A stretch of 64,000 nt of DNA from Bacilli bacterium (GTDB lineage: Bacteria; Bacillota_I; Bacilli_A; RFN20; CAG-826), in assembly GCA_024408105.1 (NCBI GenBank), contig JAKSVG010000002.1, positions 1 through 64,000 of the forward strand. Direction: 5' to 3'. A program made the translations under genes and the position numbers. The first letter of the stretch is position 1, and each line of letters begins with the position of its first letter. This document shows positions 9,934-20,278 of the stretch, in pieces. The notes beneath the pieces were generated by a model. That model ran no database searches and was not told the origin of the DNA. It saw only the letters and a program-made list of their open reading frames with translations.

Positions 9934-10175
9934 CACTTGATCTCCAAAAACATTGTTTTAGCTTTCTCTTCGGTAGCGTACTCAAAAATATTAAGAATCT
10001 TATATCTCGACTGTTTGTCTTTTAAGGAAATTGTTATCACATCATCAACATTCACAATCGAAGATGCTTTAGCAATTTTGTCGTTTAGTAAAACATGACC
10101 TTTATCAACATATTCTTTTGCAACGGTTCTTCTTTTTATGATGCGACTAACTTTCAAAAACTTATCTAATCTCAT
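9933..10175 (-). CDS. rqcP: S4-domain RNA-binding protein, RqcP/Hsp15-like
   Basis: This 80-residue protein consists mostly of an S4 RNA-binding fold (MRLDKFLKVSRIIKRRTVAKEY, GHVLLND). In Bacillus the homologue RqcP (YabO) acts with RqcH in ribosome-associated quality control, binding 50S subunits that carry stalled nascent chains. It sits between mfd (2-base gap) and tilS (overlap), matching the Bacillus mfd-yabO-tilS neighbourhood. The function is by family and context. Confidence 0.85.
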   Translation of the reverse strand: MRLDKFLKVSRIIKRRTVAKEYVDKGHVLLNDKIAKASSIVNVDDVITISLKDKQSRYKILNIFEYATEEKAKTMFLEIK

Positions 10176-10177
10176 AT

Positions 10178-13100
10178 TTATAGTTTATCATTTCTTTTAG
10201 AAAAATCACTATATAAATTACATATTACGTGTGTGACCGTGTCTAACGTCAATAACCAATTATCTTTTTTGAATACTTTAATTTTTAACATTTTTTGAAC
10301 ATATGAAACTTGAATTTTATCCAAAACAGGAGAAAGTGATTCAAACAATAATGAGCCGATGCCATTGTAACTTGAGTAACTTTTTGATAAGGCTAACAGA
10401 ATATAGTCTTCATACTCGCTAACATTATCAAAGCATTTATTTTCTAAATTGATATCAATCTCTCTTTTCTTAAATAGCAAGTTAACTTCTTCAGGCAATC
10501 TACCAAAAATATCACGCATTTGTTTCTTAACATCTTTGAGTTCTGCAGGGTTTTTTGCATTTTCTATCATTTGATATAACTGGATTTTATCTTCTTTAGA
10601 TGCATAATCACCAGGAATGTAGGCATCAAGTTGGAATAATTTTACTGGTTTAGGTGGAACTACTGGTTTGCCAGTTTTTCTTTCTTCCATTACTTCGTTA
10701 AGCATCTTTAAATATAAATCAAGACCAACAGAATCAATAAATCCTGCCTGCTCTGGCCCAAGTATGTCTCCTGCCCCACGTATCATTAAATCTCGTTGAG
10801 AAATTTTGTAGCCACTTCCGAGTTCGGCAAAATCTTGAATTGCTTTTAGTCTTTTTTGAGCAATTGAAGTTAACATTTTTTGTTCTTTATAGAATAAATA
10901 TGCATATGCGATTCTATCGCCACGACCAACTCTGCCTTTTATTTGATATAGTTGTGATAATCCAAAATGATCTGCGTCTTCTACAATCATTAAATTGGCA
11001 TTAGGAACATCTATTCCGTTTTCAATAATAGATGTGGCCACTAAAACATTAATTTCGCCTGAATAAAACTTCATCATTACGTCTTCGATGTCATCTTTTA
11101 GCATCTTCCCGTGGACAACTCCTATGTTTGCATATGGAACTAGTCGTTTAATTTTCATCGCTCTAGTAGTAATTGATGAAACATTATTAAACACATAGAA
11201 AACTTGTCCGTTTCTTGATAGTTCTCGTTCAATTAATTCTTTAATAATTTCTTCTTTGTATGGAGCAACATATGTTTGAATAGTTGATCTTTCATTTGGA
11301 GGTGTATTTATTTGAGAAACAGGCCTAACTCCAATAAGTGAAAGTTGCAATGTTCTTGGAATTGGAGTGGCTGAAAGAGAAAGAACATCAATATTGTTTT
11401 TTAGTTCCTTGATAAGTTCTTTTTGTTCCACTCCAAAACGTTGTTCTTCATCAATAACAAGCAACCCTAAATCTTTAAATTGAAAGTCTTTACTCAAAAG
11501 CCTATGTGTACCAATTACTAAGTGAATTTTTCCGTCTTTTATATCTCTGATATATTCTTTTTGTTTTTTCTCAGGTACCAAACGTGAAATAACTGCAATA
11601 TTTACCCCAAAGTTTTTAAATCGTTCTACTGCATTTTCATAATGCTGTCTTGCTAGCAAAGTAGTGGGACATAATAATGCCGCTTGCTTGCCGCTTGATA
11701 TGCATTTAAATATTGCTCTAAATGCAACTTCTGTTTTTCCAAATCCAACATCTCCACATAGCAATCTATCCATAGCAATGTTAGATTCCATGTCTTTTTT
11801 TATTTCATCCAATGATTTGATTTGATCTTTTGTTAATTCGTATTCAAACTCACGTTCAAACGATGCTTGTAATTCATCATCTTTTTGAAAAGAGAAACCT
11901 TCTGTTCTTGCTCTCTCGCTATAAAGTTTATAAAGTCGGTCTGCTAACAAATTAACTCGTTCTTTTATTTGAGCTTTTGTCTTTTCCCAACCACCTGTAT
12001 TTAAATTAGATAATTTTGGTGCAGCACCTTCTCTACCAGAGTATTTTCTTACTAGCCTAAATTGATTAAGCGGAACATATAAAATATTCTCACCCGCGTA
12101 TTCTATATAAAGATAATCGCGATGCACTCCATCAATTTCGATTGTTTTTACATCAACAAATTTACCTATGCCATAATACTCATGAACTACATAATCGCCA
12201 GGCTTTAAATCTTCATAATTTTTAATAATAGTAGCTTCTTTAAAACGACTGATATATCTAGACGATTTGACGTGATAACCAAAAAGCTCTTTTGATGAAA
12301 TATAACAAATCTTATAATCAGGTAATTCAAAACCTTCTTCTAATGAGAATAAGGTAATTCCTATTTTTCCTCTTGGAAGTTCTAATTCTTTTAAATTTTC
12401 AAATTTGTATTTTAAATCTTTTAAATTACTAACTACCAATTCATATTGTTGTTTATTCGATACAGAAATAATAACTTTCTCGTTACTATTTAAGTAAGAT
12501 TCAAGCACCATTTTTAATTCAGATATGTTAGTTTTGCTGACAATTAAAGGGTGAGTATTAAATACAATGTCATCCAAATCTTGTTTGAAATTGTTCCCGT
12601 AAAGAAGGTGCTTAATATTTTTTAAAACACGTTGTTCATCAAGATATAGTTCAAGATGAGATAATAGTTTTCCATGATTAAATAACTCGTTTAGGTAATC
12701 TCTAGATTCTTTAATAAGAAATTCAATAGTTGAATTAAACTGTTTTTCATTCGTAATAAAAGAAATATCAGATTCAAAATAATCCATCACCGAACAAACA
12801 TTATGCTTTATATATCTAAAATATTTATATGTTCTTGGAGAATAGATTCGATTTGAAATTTTATCAATATCATTACTTACATTACTGGTTAAATCAGAGC
12901 CTAATAAATCACCTAATAAATCAACATCTTTTTCTAGTTGTTTATAAACATTGACTTTAAACTCATTAAGTTCGTCTTCATTTATAAGTAAATCATTGCC
13001 AGGAAGCAGTGTTGCTGAATCTAAAGATTCAGAACTTGTTTGATTTGCTATATCAAAGAAATGAATTGATTCGACTTCGTTGTCAAAAAATTCAATGCGA

Positions 13101-13660
13101 ATTGGCTTATCATAATTAATGCTAAAAACATCAAAAATATCGCCACGGATTGCATATTCTAAACCTTGATCAATCTTATTGGTTCTAACATATCCAGATT
13201 GAGTTAAAGTTATTTGTAATTTTTCCCTATCAATTATGTCTCCAACTTTAAGACTAACAATTGAATCCTCAAATTCATTTTTTGAAGGCAATGGTGTTAA
13301 CAATGCAGAGGCATGTGTGACCAAAATAAACGAATCTTTTTTTCTTATTTCATTTAGGACAAAAAGCCTTTGGGCAAGAAATTCCTTCGATGCGGAAAGA
13401 AGCTCGCAACGCAAGATATCATCATATGGAAAAAGAAGAACATTATCACTTCCAATAAGTGAAGAAAGTAGCCCAACTATCTTTTGTGCACTAAATAAAT
13501 TTGATGCAATAATAGTATATTTTCCTGGTTTTTTTGAGAAAATCCCTGCAAAAAGCAAGGAAACGCCAATTGTTTCATCAACGACAAAATTCCCTTTTTT
13601 TGAAAGAAGGGAGGTAGCAGGATTAGAGTTCGCAATCAGTTTTAATAAATTTTCATTCAA
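10178..13660 (-). CDS. mfd: Transcription-repair coupling factor Mfd
   Basis: Mfd removes RNA polymerase stalled at DNA damage and recruits UvrA. The 1160-residue protein has the UvrB-like N-terminus, the RNA polymerase interaction domain ([15 protein letters not shown], about 485-560), and the RecG-like translocase with Walker [23 protein letters not shown] and SATPIPRTL. The C-terminal TRCF domain follows. The start is a TTG that overlaps the pth stop (TTGA); an internal ATG there is out of frame. GGTGG at the end of pth may act as a ribosome site. Length matches the family. Confidence 0.96.
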   Translation of the reverse strand: MNENLLKLIANSNPATSLLSKKGNFVVDETIGVSLLFAGIFSKKPGKYTIIASNLFSAQKIVGLLSSLIGSDNVLLFPYDDILRCELLSASKEFLAQRLFVLNEIRKKDSFILVTHASALLTPLPSKNEFEDSIVSLKVGDIIDREKLQITLTQSGYVRTNKIDQGLEYAIRGDIFDVFSINYDKPIRIEFFDNEVESIHFFDIANQTSSESLDSATLLPGNDLLINEDELNEFKVNVYKQLEKDVDLLGDLLGSDLTSNVSNDIDKISNRIYSPRTYKYFRYIKHNVCSVMDYFESDISFITNEKQFNSTIEFLIKESRDYLNELFNHGKLLSHLELYLDEQRVLKNIKHLLYGNNFKQDLDDIVFNTHPLIVSKTNISELKMVLESYLNSNEKVIISVSNKQQYELVVSNLKDLKYKFENLKELELPRGKIGITLFSLEEGFELPDYKICYISSKELFGYHVKSSRYISRFKEATIIKNYEDLKPGDYVVHEYYGIGKFVDVKTIEIDGVHRDYLYIEYAGENILYVPLNQFRLVRKYSGREGAAPKLSNLNTGGWEKTKAQIKERVNLLADRLYKLYSERARTEGFSFQKDDELQASFEREFEYELTKDQIKSLDEIKKDMESNIAMDRLLCGDVGFGKTEVAFRAIFKCISSGKQAALLCPTTLLARQHYENAVERFKNFGVNIAVISRLVPEKKQKEYIRDIKDGKIHLVIGTHRLLSKDFQFKDLGLLVIDEEQRFGVEQKELIKELKNNIDVLSLSATPIPRTLQLSLIGVRPVSQINTPPNERSTIQTYVAPYKEEIIKELIERELSRNGQVFYVFNNVSSITTRAMKIKRLVPYANIGVVHGKMLKDDIEDVMMKFYSGEINVLVATSIIENGIDVPNANLMIVEDADHFGLSQLYQIKGRVGRGDRIAYAYLFYKEQKMLTSIAQKRLKAIQDFAELGSGYKISQRDLMIRGAGDILGPEQAGFIDSVGLDLYLKMLNEVMEERKTGKPVVPPKPVKLFQLDAYIPGDYASKEDKIQLYQMIENAKNPAELKDVKKQMRDIFGRLPEEVNLLFKKREIDINLENKCFDNVSEYEDYILLALSKSYSSYNGIGSLLFESLSPVLDKIQVSYVQKMLKIKVFKKDNWLLTLDTVTHVICNLYSDFSKRNDKL

Positions 13661-14223
13661 CTAGCACCACCACCATTGTACTTACTCATTGCATTTTGAA
13701 AATCATGAATCAAATATTCTCTTATTGCAAGAGCTGCTCTTTCAATAGCATCATCAATAAGTTTCTTTTCATCGCCACTAGGTTTTCCTAATACGAAATC
13801 AATTGCACCAAATTTTGGTTCGCCTATTCCAACGCGAATTCTTTTTATCTCTTCAGTTGATAGGTTATCAATGATGTTTTGCATTCCTTTTTGACCACCA
13901 GAGGAACCATTTATTCTCAATCTAATATCACCTGGTTTGATAGCCATGTCATCATAGATGACAAGAATATCATTTGTCTTAATTTTGAAAAAATGTGTAA
14001 TTTCTTGCACTGCATTTCCTGACAAATTCATAAAAGTCATTGGTTTAAATAAAATAATTTCTTCATCATCAAGTTTGAATTTGGCATATACACCCTTAAA
14101 ATCTTCACGAGAAAAATCTACATCAACCATATCAGCGAATGCATCAAGAACTCTAAACCCGCAATTATGACGAGTTAGTTCATATTCTTTTCCAGGATTT
14201 CCTAAGCCTACAATTAATTTCAT
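13657..14223 (-). CDS. pth: Peptidyl-tRNA hydrolase
   Basis: Pth releases tRNA from peptidyl-tRNAs that drop off the ribosome. The 188-residue protein has the family N-terminus MKLIVGLGNPGKEYELTRHN with the catalytic His, then PMTFMNLSG, VIYDDMA and GSSGGQKGMQNI. Its length is normal. It is the first gene of the pth-mfd-rqcP-tilS cluster. Its promoter lies only 12 bases upstream of the ATG, so the mRNA leader should be about five bases long and cannot contain a ribosome site. Confidence 0.97.
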   Translation of the reverse strand: MKLIVGLGNPGKEYELTRHNCGFRVLDAFADMVDVDFSREDFKGVYAKFKLDDEEIILFKPMTFMNLSGNAVQEITHFFKIKTNDILVIYDDMAIKPGDIRLRINGSSGGQKGMQNIIDNLSTEEIKRIRVGIGEPKFGAIDFVLGKPSGDEKKLIDDAIERAALAIREYLIHDFQNAMSKYNGGGAS

Positions 14224-14235
14224 AATAGCATTGTG

Positions 14236-14244
14236 ATTATATCA
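14236..14244 (-). promoter_or_regulatory. Extended -10 promoter of pth
   Basis: TGATATAAT on the minus strand is a perfect extended -10. A convincing -35 is absent, as is common for extended -10 promoters. The -10 ends 12 bases before the pth ATG. Confidence 0.7.
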
Positions 14245-14277
14245 CATACTTATTGGGTTAATAATATTATTTTCTTA

Positions 14278-14286
14278 TGATACAAT
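14278..14286 (+). promoter_or_regulatory. Extended -10 promoter of the DUF368 gene (leaderless)
   Basis: TGATACAAT is followed by exactly six bases and then the ATG at 14293, so the expected transcription start is the A of the start codon. No ribosome site is present. Confidence 0.7.
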
Positions 14287-14292
14287 ACACTC

Positions 14293-15225
14293 ATGAAAAA
14301 ATTCTTAAGCATATTGAAAGACGGTCTAGTTGGCATGGCAATAGGTGCCGCCGCAATTATTCCTGGCATTTCAGGCGCAACAATAGCATTAGTTTTTGGA
14401 ATATTTAAAAAAATTGTTAATGCGGTTAGCGGCTTATTATCAAAGAAATTTGTTAAAAACTTTTTGATTCTTTTGCCAATCGGCATTGGCGTTTTAGTTG
14501 CAGTTATTGCATTAATAAAACCTTTCCAACTTGCATTTGAATATTGCATGTTTGCGATAGTGTGTTTGTTCGCAGCATTCATTATTGGTTCATTCCCAGG
14601 CATCATTAAAAATGTTAAGGGTCAAAAACCAACAAAAATTAATATTATTGTATTGATTTTAGGCTTTTGCTTAGCAGCCGCAATAGGCGTTTGTTCAGTG
14701 TGCTTCAATCTCAATGCAGTTGTTGAAAAATTGTTTAATGAAACACCGTTTTATTTGTATTTAATCCTTTTAGGATTAGGTATATTATCTGCAAGTGGAT
14801 TAACAGTCCCGGGATTTTCTGCTTCAATGCTTCTATTAGTTGTTGGATTTTATAAGCCAATATTGAATCTTGTTCATATTGACGCGATAAAAGAAAATCC
14901 GGGTAGATTTTTTGGATTGATTGGCACATTTGCTGGTGGTGTTATCATCGGATTCTTCTTATTCTCATTTTTAATGAGCTATTTACTAGAAAAACATACA
15001 TTATCAACTCATTACACTATTCTAGGTTTTGTTGCTGGATCATTGGTATCAATTTTTGTTAATTCTGATATGTTCACATACCTTGGTTCACTTTCATCTA
15101 GGGATGGAGTCTTGCGATACCTAGACTGGATATTAGCGCCGATATTTATTGCTATTGGTTTAGTTTTAGCATTCCTTTTAATAAAATACGCGAAAAAGAG
15201 TGAAGCAAATGCCACGAACGAGTGA
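14293..15225 (+). CDS. popT: DUF368 membrane protein, likely undecaprenyl-phosphate translocase
   Basis: The 310-residue protein has about eight to nine hydrophobic segments and no signal peptide. It carries the duplicated DUF368 hallmark: IIPGISGATIAL near residue 25 and GLTVPGFSASMLLL near residue 170. DUF368 proteins (PopT) were shown to return undecaprenyl phosphate to the cytoplasmic face for reuse in wall synthesis, in parallel with DedA proteins. That role is taken from the family, not from this sequence. It implies a lipid-II-type wall. The start has no ribosome site and coincides with the predicted transcription start. A TetR gene overlaps its end. Confidence 0.85.
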   Translation: MKKFLSILKDGLVGMAIGAAAIIPGISGATIALVFGIFKKIVNAVSGLLSKKFVKNFLILLPIGIGVLVAVIALIKPFQLAFEYCMFAIVCLFAAFIIGSFPGIIKNVKGQKPTKINIIVLILGFCLAAAIGVCSVCFNLNAVVEKLFNETPFYLYLILLGLGILSASGLTVPGFSASMLLLVVGFYKPILNLVHIDAIKENPGRFFGLIGTFAGGVIIGFFLFSFLMSYLLEKHTLSTHYTILGFVAGSLVSIFVNSDMFTYLGSLSSRDGVLRYLDWILAPIFIAIGLVLAFLLIKYAKKSEANATNE

Positions 15226-15766
15226 ACAATTTAAACAAATGAAAGTTGAAAGGCGTGATTCAATTTTAGAATCTGCCTTAGTTCTTTATTCATTGCATGG
15301 AGATAAAATTACTATTGACCAAATTGCAGATAAAGCAAAATGCTCACACGGAATTGTTTACCACTACTTTAAAAATGTAGATGAAATCATTGCTAAATTA
15401 TTGAACTCGAAATTCTACATAGAACTTAATAATTCATTGAATAAATCATATGCAAATATCAAAGCTGAAAATGCGATAAAATCAATTGTTTTAACTTTGT
15501 TAAATTTGAAAACAACAAAAGAAATTGCGTACGGAAATATATTAATTTCTGAGCGTAATAAAAAATCACTATATAACAATCTTTATAATCTTGTTTTGCG
15601 AGGACAAAAAGAAGGGGTTATTACAGGTGGTAATCCAGTTGATATAGTTGAAACATTCTTTTTTACTTTAAAAGGCATTTATTTAAATTCATTATTAAAA
15701 AAGACGGTCGATAATTCTAGACCATCTTTTGATAACGTTTACGAGATATTTAGGAAACGATTTTAA
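15209..15766 (+). CDS. TetR/AcrR family regulator
   Basis: The 185-residue protein has a TetR helix-turn-helix in its first 60 residues (SILESALVLYSLHG, ITIDQIADKAKCSHGIVYHYFKN) and an all-helical ligand-binding half. I choose ATG 15209 because a GAGTGAAG-like site lies before it; an ATG at 15200 is also in frame. It overlaps the end of the DUF368 gene by 17 bases and is probably co-transcribed with it, so control of that membrane gene is plausible but not shown. No ligand can be predicted. Confidence 0.85.
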   Translation: MPRTSEQFKQMKVERRDSILESALVLYSLHGDKITIDQIADKAKCSHGIVYHYFKNVDEIIAKLLNSKFYIELNNSLNKSYANIKAENAIKSIVLTLLNLKTTKEIAYGNILISERNKKSLYNNLYNLVLRGQKEGVITGGNPVDIVETFFFTLKGIYLNSLLKKTVDNSRPSFDNVYEIFRKRF

Positions 15767-15789
15767 AATAATTTTTACTTACTCATTAT

Positions 15790-17355
15790 TCATTTTTTAA
15801 TGTTTTTTCTATCAAATTCTTTTATATCTTTGTAAATGTTTTTAAGTTTCGGATACATTTTCATATAGACATGTTCAAATAGATAATCATATTTTTTATG
15901 GTTCTCCATATTAGGTTTAAACTCGATTGATTGATGAACCATTGCGTCAACTGCTTCATCAACTGTTTTGAATTCGCCTGCAGCAATAAATCCAGCCATA
16001 GCTGCACCTAAAGATGATGTTTCAAATGTTTGAACTCTGCTAACTGGTAAACCAAAAATATCTGCTGTAATTTGACATATTGCATCACTTTGCGATCCTC
16101 CGCCAGATATTCTTATTTTGTCTACTTTGTGGTGAAGTCTTTTATTTTCAAATAATTCAAGTCCTTCACGCAAACAATACGCAATACCTTCAATAATTGC
16201 TCTATATAAATGTACACGCGTATGTACATCCGAGAAACCTATAATTGCGCCTTTAGCAAGTGGTCTTCTCAGTCCTGCACCCCAATATGGTTGGAGAACC
16301 AAGCCATCACATCCAGGCTCAATTTTCATCATTTCGTTATTAAGTAATTCTAATGTTAATTTATTTTGAATTTGCGCTTCGAGAGTTTCACTTGCACCGA
16401 ATTCTTTTGAGAACCAATTTAACATCCAATATCCACGATAAACTTGCACATCAAGGTTATAATAACCTTTAACAACGGAAGGATAAGCAGGAAGGAATGG
16501 TTCGGCATCAGAATATTTCTTTGATGATACTTCTACTGTGCAAGCAGTTCCATAAGAAACCGAAGCAGTCTTTCCATCCATTGCTCCAAGTCCAAGAGTT
16601 TCACAAGATTTATCGCTTCCAGCAGCGAATACTTTTAAGCCTTTTGGTAGGCCAGTTTTTTTACTAGCTTCTTCAGTGATTTCACCCATTACTTCGCCAA
16701 CAGGCACAAGTTCACAAAGCATTTTTCTTGGCACTCCAAAAATTTGCCCTTTCAAGTGAGTGTCTTTCTTATACCATTGTCTCTTTTTAAAATCTATTGG
16801 TGCATGACCAGCTTGTGCAGCTGGTGAATCAACATATTTTCCAAGGAGTTGTAAATTGATGAATGTTGAAATCATCATAAACTTATCTGCTTTTGCCCAG
16901 TTTTCTGGTTCGTTTTCTTGTAGCCATACAGCCATTGAACGTTTTCTATTTAAATCAATAGTCGCGCTCATACCAACAAGCTTAAAAAGAAAGCGTGAAA
17001 TAAGAGGAAGTTTTTTCTTTCCTTCAGCGCGTCTTTCGTCAAGCCATAAAATAGCTGGTCTAATAACATTATTTTCTTTATCTAAAATGACAATTGAATC
17101 TCTGAAAAATGTTATACTCATTCCGAGCACATTTTCCATTAAATCACCATGTTCTGTTACTAATTTATTAGTAACATCACACATACATTCATAGTAATAG
17201 AATGGGTCTTGTTCAGCATAACCATTTTTTGGTGAATGATAAGGTGGATCATATGGTTTTTTATATAAGCAAATAATTTCGCCTTTTTTATTAAATATTG
17301 AAGCTCGAACTGATTGTGTTCCAAAGTCTACTGATAGCATTAATGGTTCTTTCAT
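15790..17355 (-). CDS. FGGY-family carbohydrate kinase
   Basis: This 521-residue kinase phosphorylates a sugar or polyol; which one cannot be read from the sequence. The N-terminal ribonuclease-H-like ATPase fold starts LSVDFGTQSVRASIF and has ILWLDERR. The C-terminal half has SYGTACTVEVSS and the phosphate-binding ISGGGSQSDAICQITADIFG. I place the start at ATG 17355, 8 bases after AGAGGA; an upstream TTG at 17376 is less likely. It is monocistronic, divergent from ppdK, and has no transporter or isomerase next to it, unlike typical xylulokinase or glycerol kinase loci. Confidence 0.85.
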   Translation of the reverse strand: MKEPLMLSVDFGTQSVRASIFNKKGEIICLYKKPYDPPYHSPKNGYAEQDPFYYYECMCDVTNKLVTEHGDLMENVLGMSITFFRDSIVILDKENNVIRPAILWLDERRAEGKKKLPLISRFLFKLVGMSATIDLNRKRSMAVWLQENEPENWAKADKFMMISTFINLQLLGKYVDSPAAQAGHAPIDFKKRQWYKKDTHLKGQIFGVPRKMLCELVPVGEVMGEITEEASKKTGLPKGLKVFAAGSDKSCETLGLGAMDGKTASVSYGTACTVEVSSKKYSDAEPFLPAYPSVVKGYYNLDVQVYRGYWMLNWFSKEFGASETLEAQIQNKLTLELLNNEMMKIEPGCDGLVLQPYWGAGLRRPLAKGAIIGFSDVHTRVHLYRAIIEGIAYCLREGLELFENKRLHHKVDKIRISGGGSQSDAICQITADIFGLPVSRVQTFETSSLGAAMAGFIAAGEFKTVDEAVDAMVHQSIEFKPNMENHKKYDYLFEHVYMKMYPKLKNIYKDIKEFDRKNIKK

Positions 17356-17497
17356 AGCTATGTCCTCTTTCTTCAAAATAATATCACAAAATTTTTTGTT
17401 TTCTTAATCAATTATATGAACATGAAACCGCTTAAATATCAAAAATTATAAATTTTTATTGCTAATAAGAGCGTTTTTTTATATTCTTTTTTTGCGA

Positions 17498-17530
17498 GTG
17501 TTAAAACGCTAACACAACAATTATTGTTGT
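17498..17530 (+). promoter_or_regulatory. Two inverted repeats before ppdK (candidate operators)
   Basis: GTGTTA-AAACGC-TAACAC (17498-17515) and the perfect 17-base palindrome ACAACAAT-T-ATTGTTGT (17514-17530) overlap by two bases and end 16 bases before the ppdK ATG, just upstream of AGGAGG. A tentative promoter (TTATTG, 18 bases, TATATT at 17480-17485) would put both in the early transcript. They could be repressor sites or RNA hairpins; I cannot name a regulator. Confidence 0.5.
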
Positions 17531-17546
17531 CAATTAGGAGGAAAAT

Positions 17547-20189
17547 ATGGCAAAACAATACGTATTTAACTTCAAGGATGCTTACGGTTTAGGTAAGGAA
17601 CTCCTCGGAGGAAAAGGTGCTGGTCTTGCTGAAATGACACATATTGGTGTCCCAATTCCAGAAGGATTTACCATCACCACCGAAGCTTGCACCCTTTATT
17701 ATGAAAGTGGCAAAAAGCTTCCAGAAGATCTCGTAAAAGAAATCTATGCCGGTATCGCTAGAGTTGAAAAAGAAACAGGCAAAAACTTTGGCGGTTCTGC
17801 AAAACCTCTTCTTGTTTCAGTTCGTTCAGGCGCACGTGTATCAATGCCAGGTATGATGGATACCATCTTAAACCTTGGTTTAAATGATACAACTGTTGCA
17901 GCATTAATTAACGAAACCAAGAATGAGAGATTTGCTTGGGATAGTTACCGTCGTTTTATCTTGATGTTCACAAATATTGCTAAAGGTCATCCACGTACAG
18001 AAATGGACAAAATGCTTGATGACTTAAAAGCATCTAGAGGCTATAAACTTGACACAGAAGTCACAGCTCCAGAACTCAAGGAATTAGTTGCAAAATATAA
18101 AGCATATTACAAACAAACATTCGGTGAAGAATTCCCTTCAGATCCAAAAGTTCAATTAATTGAAGCTGTTACAGCAGTCTTCCGTTCATGGGATAACCCA
18201 CGTGCAAACGTTTATCGTATGCAATATTCAATTCCATATTCATGGGGAACAGCTGTTAACGTTCAATCAATGGCATTTGGTAATAAAGGTGAAACATCTG
18301 GAACAGGTGTTGCATTCTCAAGAAATGCAGCCACAGGTGAAAAAGCAATTTCTGCTGAATATTTACCAAACGCACAAGGTGAAGACGTCGTTGCAGGTAT
18401 TCGCACACCACTTCACATTGACGAACTTAAAAGACGTATGCCTGATGTCTATAGACAATTTGAAGAAACAATTAAGAAAATGGAACTCCATTACCGCGAT
18501 ATGCAAGATATGGAATTCACTGTCGAAGAAGGAAAATTATACTTCTTACAAACACGTAGTGGTAAACGTACACCAGCCGCAGCCTTAAAGATGGCTTGTG
18601 ATATGGTGGATGAAGGTTTAATCACAGAAGAAGAAGCAGTCTTAAGAATTGATCCAGTATCATTTGATAAACTCTTACTTCCTAATTTCGATAAAGACGA
18701 TTTAGCAAAAGCTAAATCACGCAAACTTGCCGAAGGCAACCCTGCAGGTCCAGGAGCTGGCACAGGTAAGTTAGCATTTACTGCAGAAGAAGCAGAAGCC
18801 AGACACAATGCTGGTGAAAAAGTTATTCTTGTTCGTGCAGAAACATCACCAGAAGACTTAATCGGTATGATTGCTTCAGAAGGTATTCTCACAAACCGCG
18901 GAGGTATGACAAGCCATGCTGCTGTCGTTGCTCGTGGTATGGGTAAATGCTGTGTCACAGGTTGCGCAGCTGCGTTAATTAATGAAGATGCAAAAACTTT
19001 AACAATTAACGGAAAAGTATTTGGACCAAACGATGTTATTTCACTTGATGGATCAACTGGATCTGTTTACGAAGGTGACATCAAGAAGGTTGCACCAGAT
19101 TTATCATCAGGTAACTTCGGTAGATTAATGAAATGGGTTGATGAAGCTAGAACATTAAAAGTTCGTGCAAATGCTGATACTCCAAGAGATGCTCACCAAG
19201 CAAAAGTCTTTGGTGCACAAGGCATTGGATTATGCCGTACAGAACACATGTTCTTTGACAAGGACAAAATCTTCTCATTCAGAAAGATGATTCTTGCTGA
19301 AACAAAAGAAGAAAGAGTCGCTGCTTTAGCAGAAATCGAACCATTACAACAAAAAGACTTTGAAGGCTTATTCGAAGAAATGGGAGAACTCAATGTAAAT
19401 ATTCGTTTACTTGATCCACCACTACACGAATTCCTTCCACAAGAAGAAGACAAGATCGCTGAACTTGCAAAAGCAACAGGACATTCTGTCGAATTCATTC
19501 ACAAACGTATTGATGATTTACACGAATTTAACCCAATGATGGGTCACCGTGGATGTCGTCTTGCTGTTTCATATCCTGAAATCTGTGAAATGCAAACAAC
19601 AGCTATTATTAAAGCTGCAATTGCTGTTTCAAAGAAACTCAATATCAAGATTGAACCAGAAATCATGGTACCACTCGTACTCGAAGTTAAAGAACTTCAA
19701 TTCGTTAAGAATTTAATTGTCACAACAGCCGATAAACTTATCAAAGAGGCTGGTGTTAACATGAAGTACCATGTTGGCACAATGATCGAAATCCCGAGAG
19801 CAGCATTACTCTCAGATGAAATCGCAAAAGAAGCTGAATTCTTCTCATTTGGTACAAATGACTTAACACAAATGACATTTGGTTTCAGCCGTGATGATGC
19901 TTCAAAATTCTTGCCAGATTACTACAAGAGCAAGATTCTTGAAGAAGATCCATTCAAAACACTTGATGCAAAGGGTGTTGGTAAACTTGTTAAGATGTCT
20001 GTTGCAGACGGAAGACGTACAAGACCAGATCTTCACATTGGTGTTTGCGGCGAAACAGGTGGCGAACCAAACTCAATCGACTTCTACCATAATGCAGGAC
20101 TCGATTATGTCTCATGTTCACCATTCCGTGTTCCAGTTGCTCGCTTAAGCGCTGCTCAAGCTGCAATTAGAGCAAAAGCAAAAAAATAA
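17547..20189 (+). CDS. ppdK: Pyruvate, phosphate dikinase
   Basis: The enzyme interconverts ATP + phosphate + pyruvate and AMP + PPi + phosphoenolpyruvate, giving PPi-dependent glycolysis or gluconeogenesis in many anaerobes. The 880-residue protein has the N-terminal ATP-grasp domain (LLGGKGAGLAEMT; RSGARVSMPGMMDT), the swivelling phosphohistidine domain with TSHAAVVARGMG (His457), and the PEP/pyruvate TIM barrel ending in GVCGETGG (Cys834). Both catalytic residues match the well-studied clostridial enzyme closely in position. An AGGAGG site precedes the ATG. Codon choice is visibly more biased (many CCA, ACA, CTC/CTT) than in neighbours, suggesting high expression. It runs opposite to most genes on this side of the origin. 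Confidence 0.98.
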   Translation: MAKQYVFNFKDAYGLGKELLGGKGAGLAEMTHIGVPIPEGFTITTEACTLYYESGKKLPEDLVKEIYAGIARVEKETGKNFGGSAKPLLVSVRSGARVSMPGMMDTILNLGLNDTTVAALINETKNERFAWDSYRRFILMFTNIAKGHPRTEMDKMLDDLKASRGYKLDTEVTAPELKELVAKYKAYYKQTFGEEFPSDPKVQLIEAVTAVFRSWDNPRANVYRMQYSIPYSWGTAVNVQSMAFGNKGETSGTGVAFSRNAATGEKAISAEYLPNAQGEDVVAGIRTPLHIDELKRRMPDVYRQFEETIKKMELHYRDMQDMEFTVEEGKLYFLQTRSGKRTPAAALKMACDMVDEGLITEEEAVLRIDPVSFDKLLLPNFDKDDLAKAKSRKLAEGNPAGPGAGTGKLAFTAEEAEARHNAGEKVILVRAETSPEDLIGMIASEGILTNRGGMTSHAAVVARGMGKCCVTGCAAALINEDAKTLTINGKVFGPNDVISLDGSTGSVYEGDIKKVAPDLSSGNFGRLMKWVDEARTLKVRANADTPRDAHQAKVFGAQGIGLCRTEHMFFDKDKIFSFRKMILAETKEERVAALAEIEPLQQKDFEGLFEEMGELNVNIRLLDPPLHEFLPQEEDKIAELAKATGHSVEFIHKRIDDLHEFNPMMGHRGCRLAVSYPEICEMQTTAIIKAAIAVSKKLNIKIEPEIMVPLVLEVKELQFVKNLIVTTADKLIKEAGVNMKYHVGTMIEIPRAALLSDEIAKEAEFFSFGTNDLTQMTFGFSRDDASKFLPDYYKSKILEEDPFKTLDAKGVGKLVKMSVADGRRTRPDLHIGVCGETGGEPNSIDFYHNAGLDYVSCSPFRVPVARLSAAQAAIRAKAKK

Positions 20190-20210
20190 TAGTTTAAACT
20201 ATTAATAAAA

Positions 20211-20262
20211 AGGGCTGTTTGTTTACCCGTAATTGTTTGGGTGAGAAACAGTCCTTTATTTT
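20211..20262 (+). terminator. Long terminator after ppdK
   Basis: A long stem with a small internal mismatch (AGGGCTGTTT...TTTACCC with GGGTGAG...AAACAGTCCT) is followed by TTTATTTTTT. On the other strand the stem is followed by TTTTTATT, so it can also end the ispE operon coming from the right. Confidence 0.88.
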
Positions 20263-20278
20263 TTGTTAAATAATTAAA

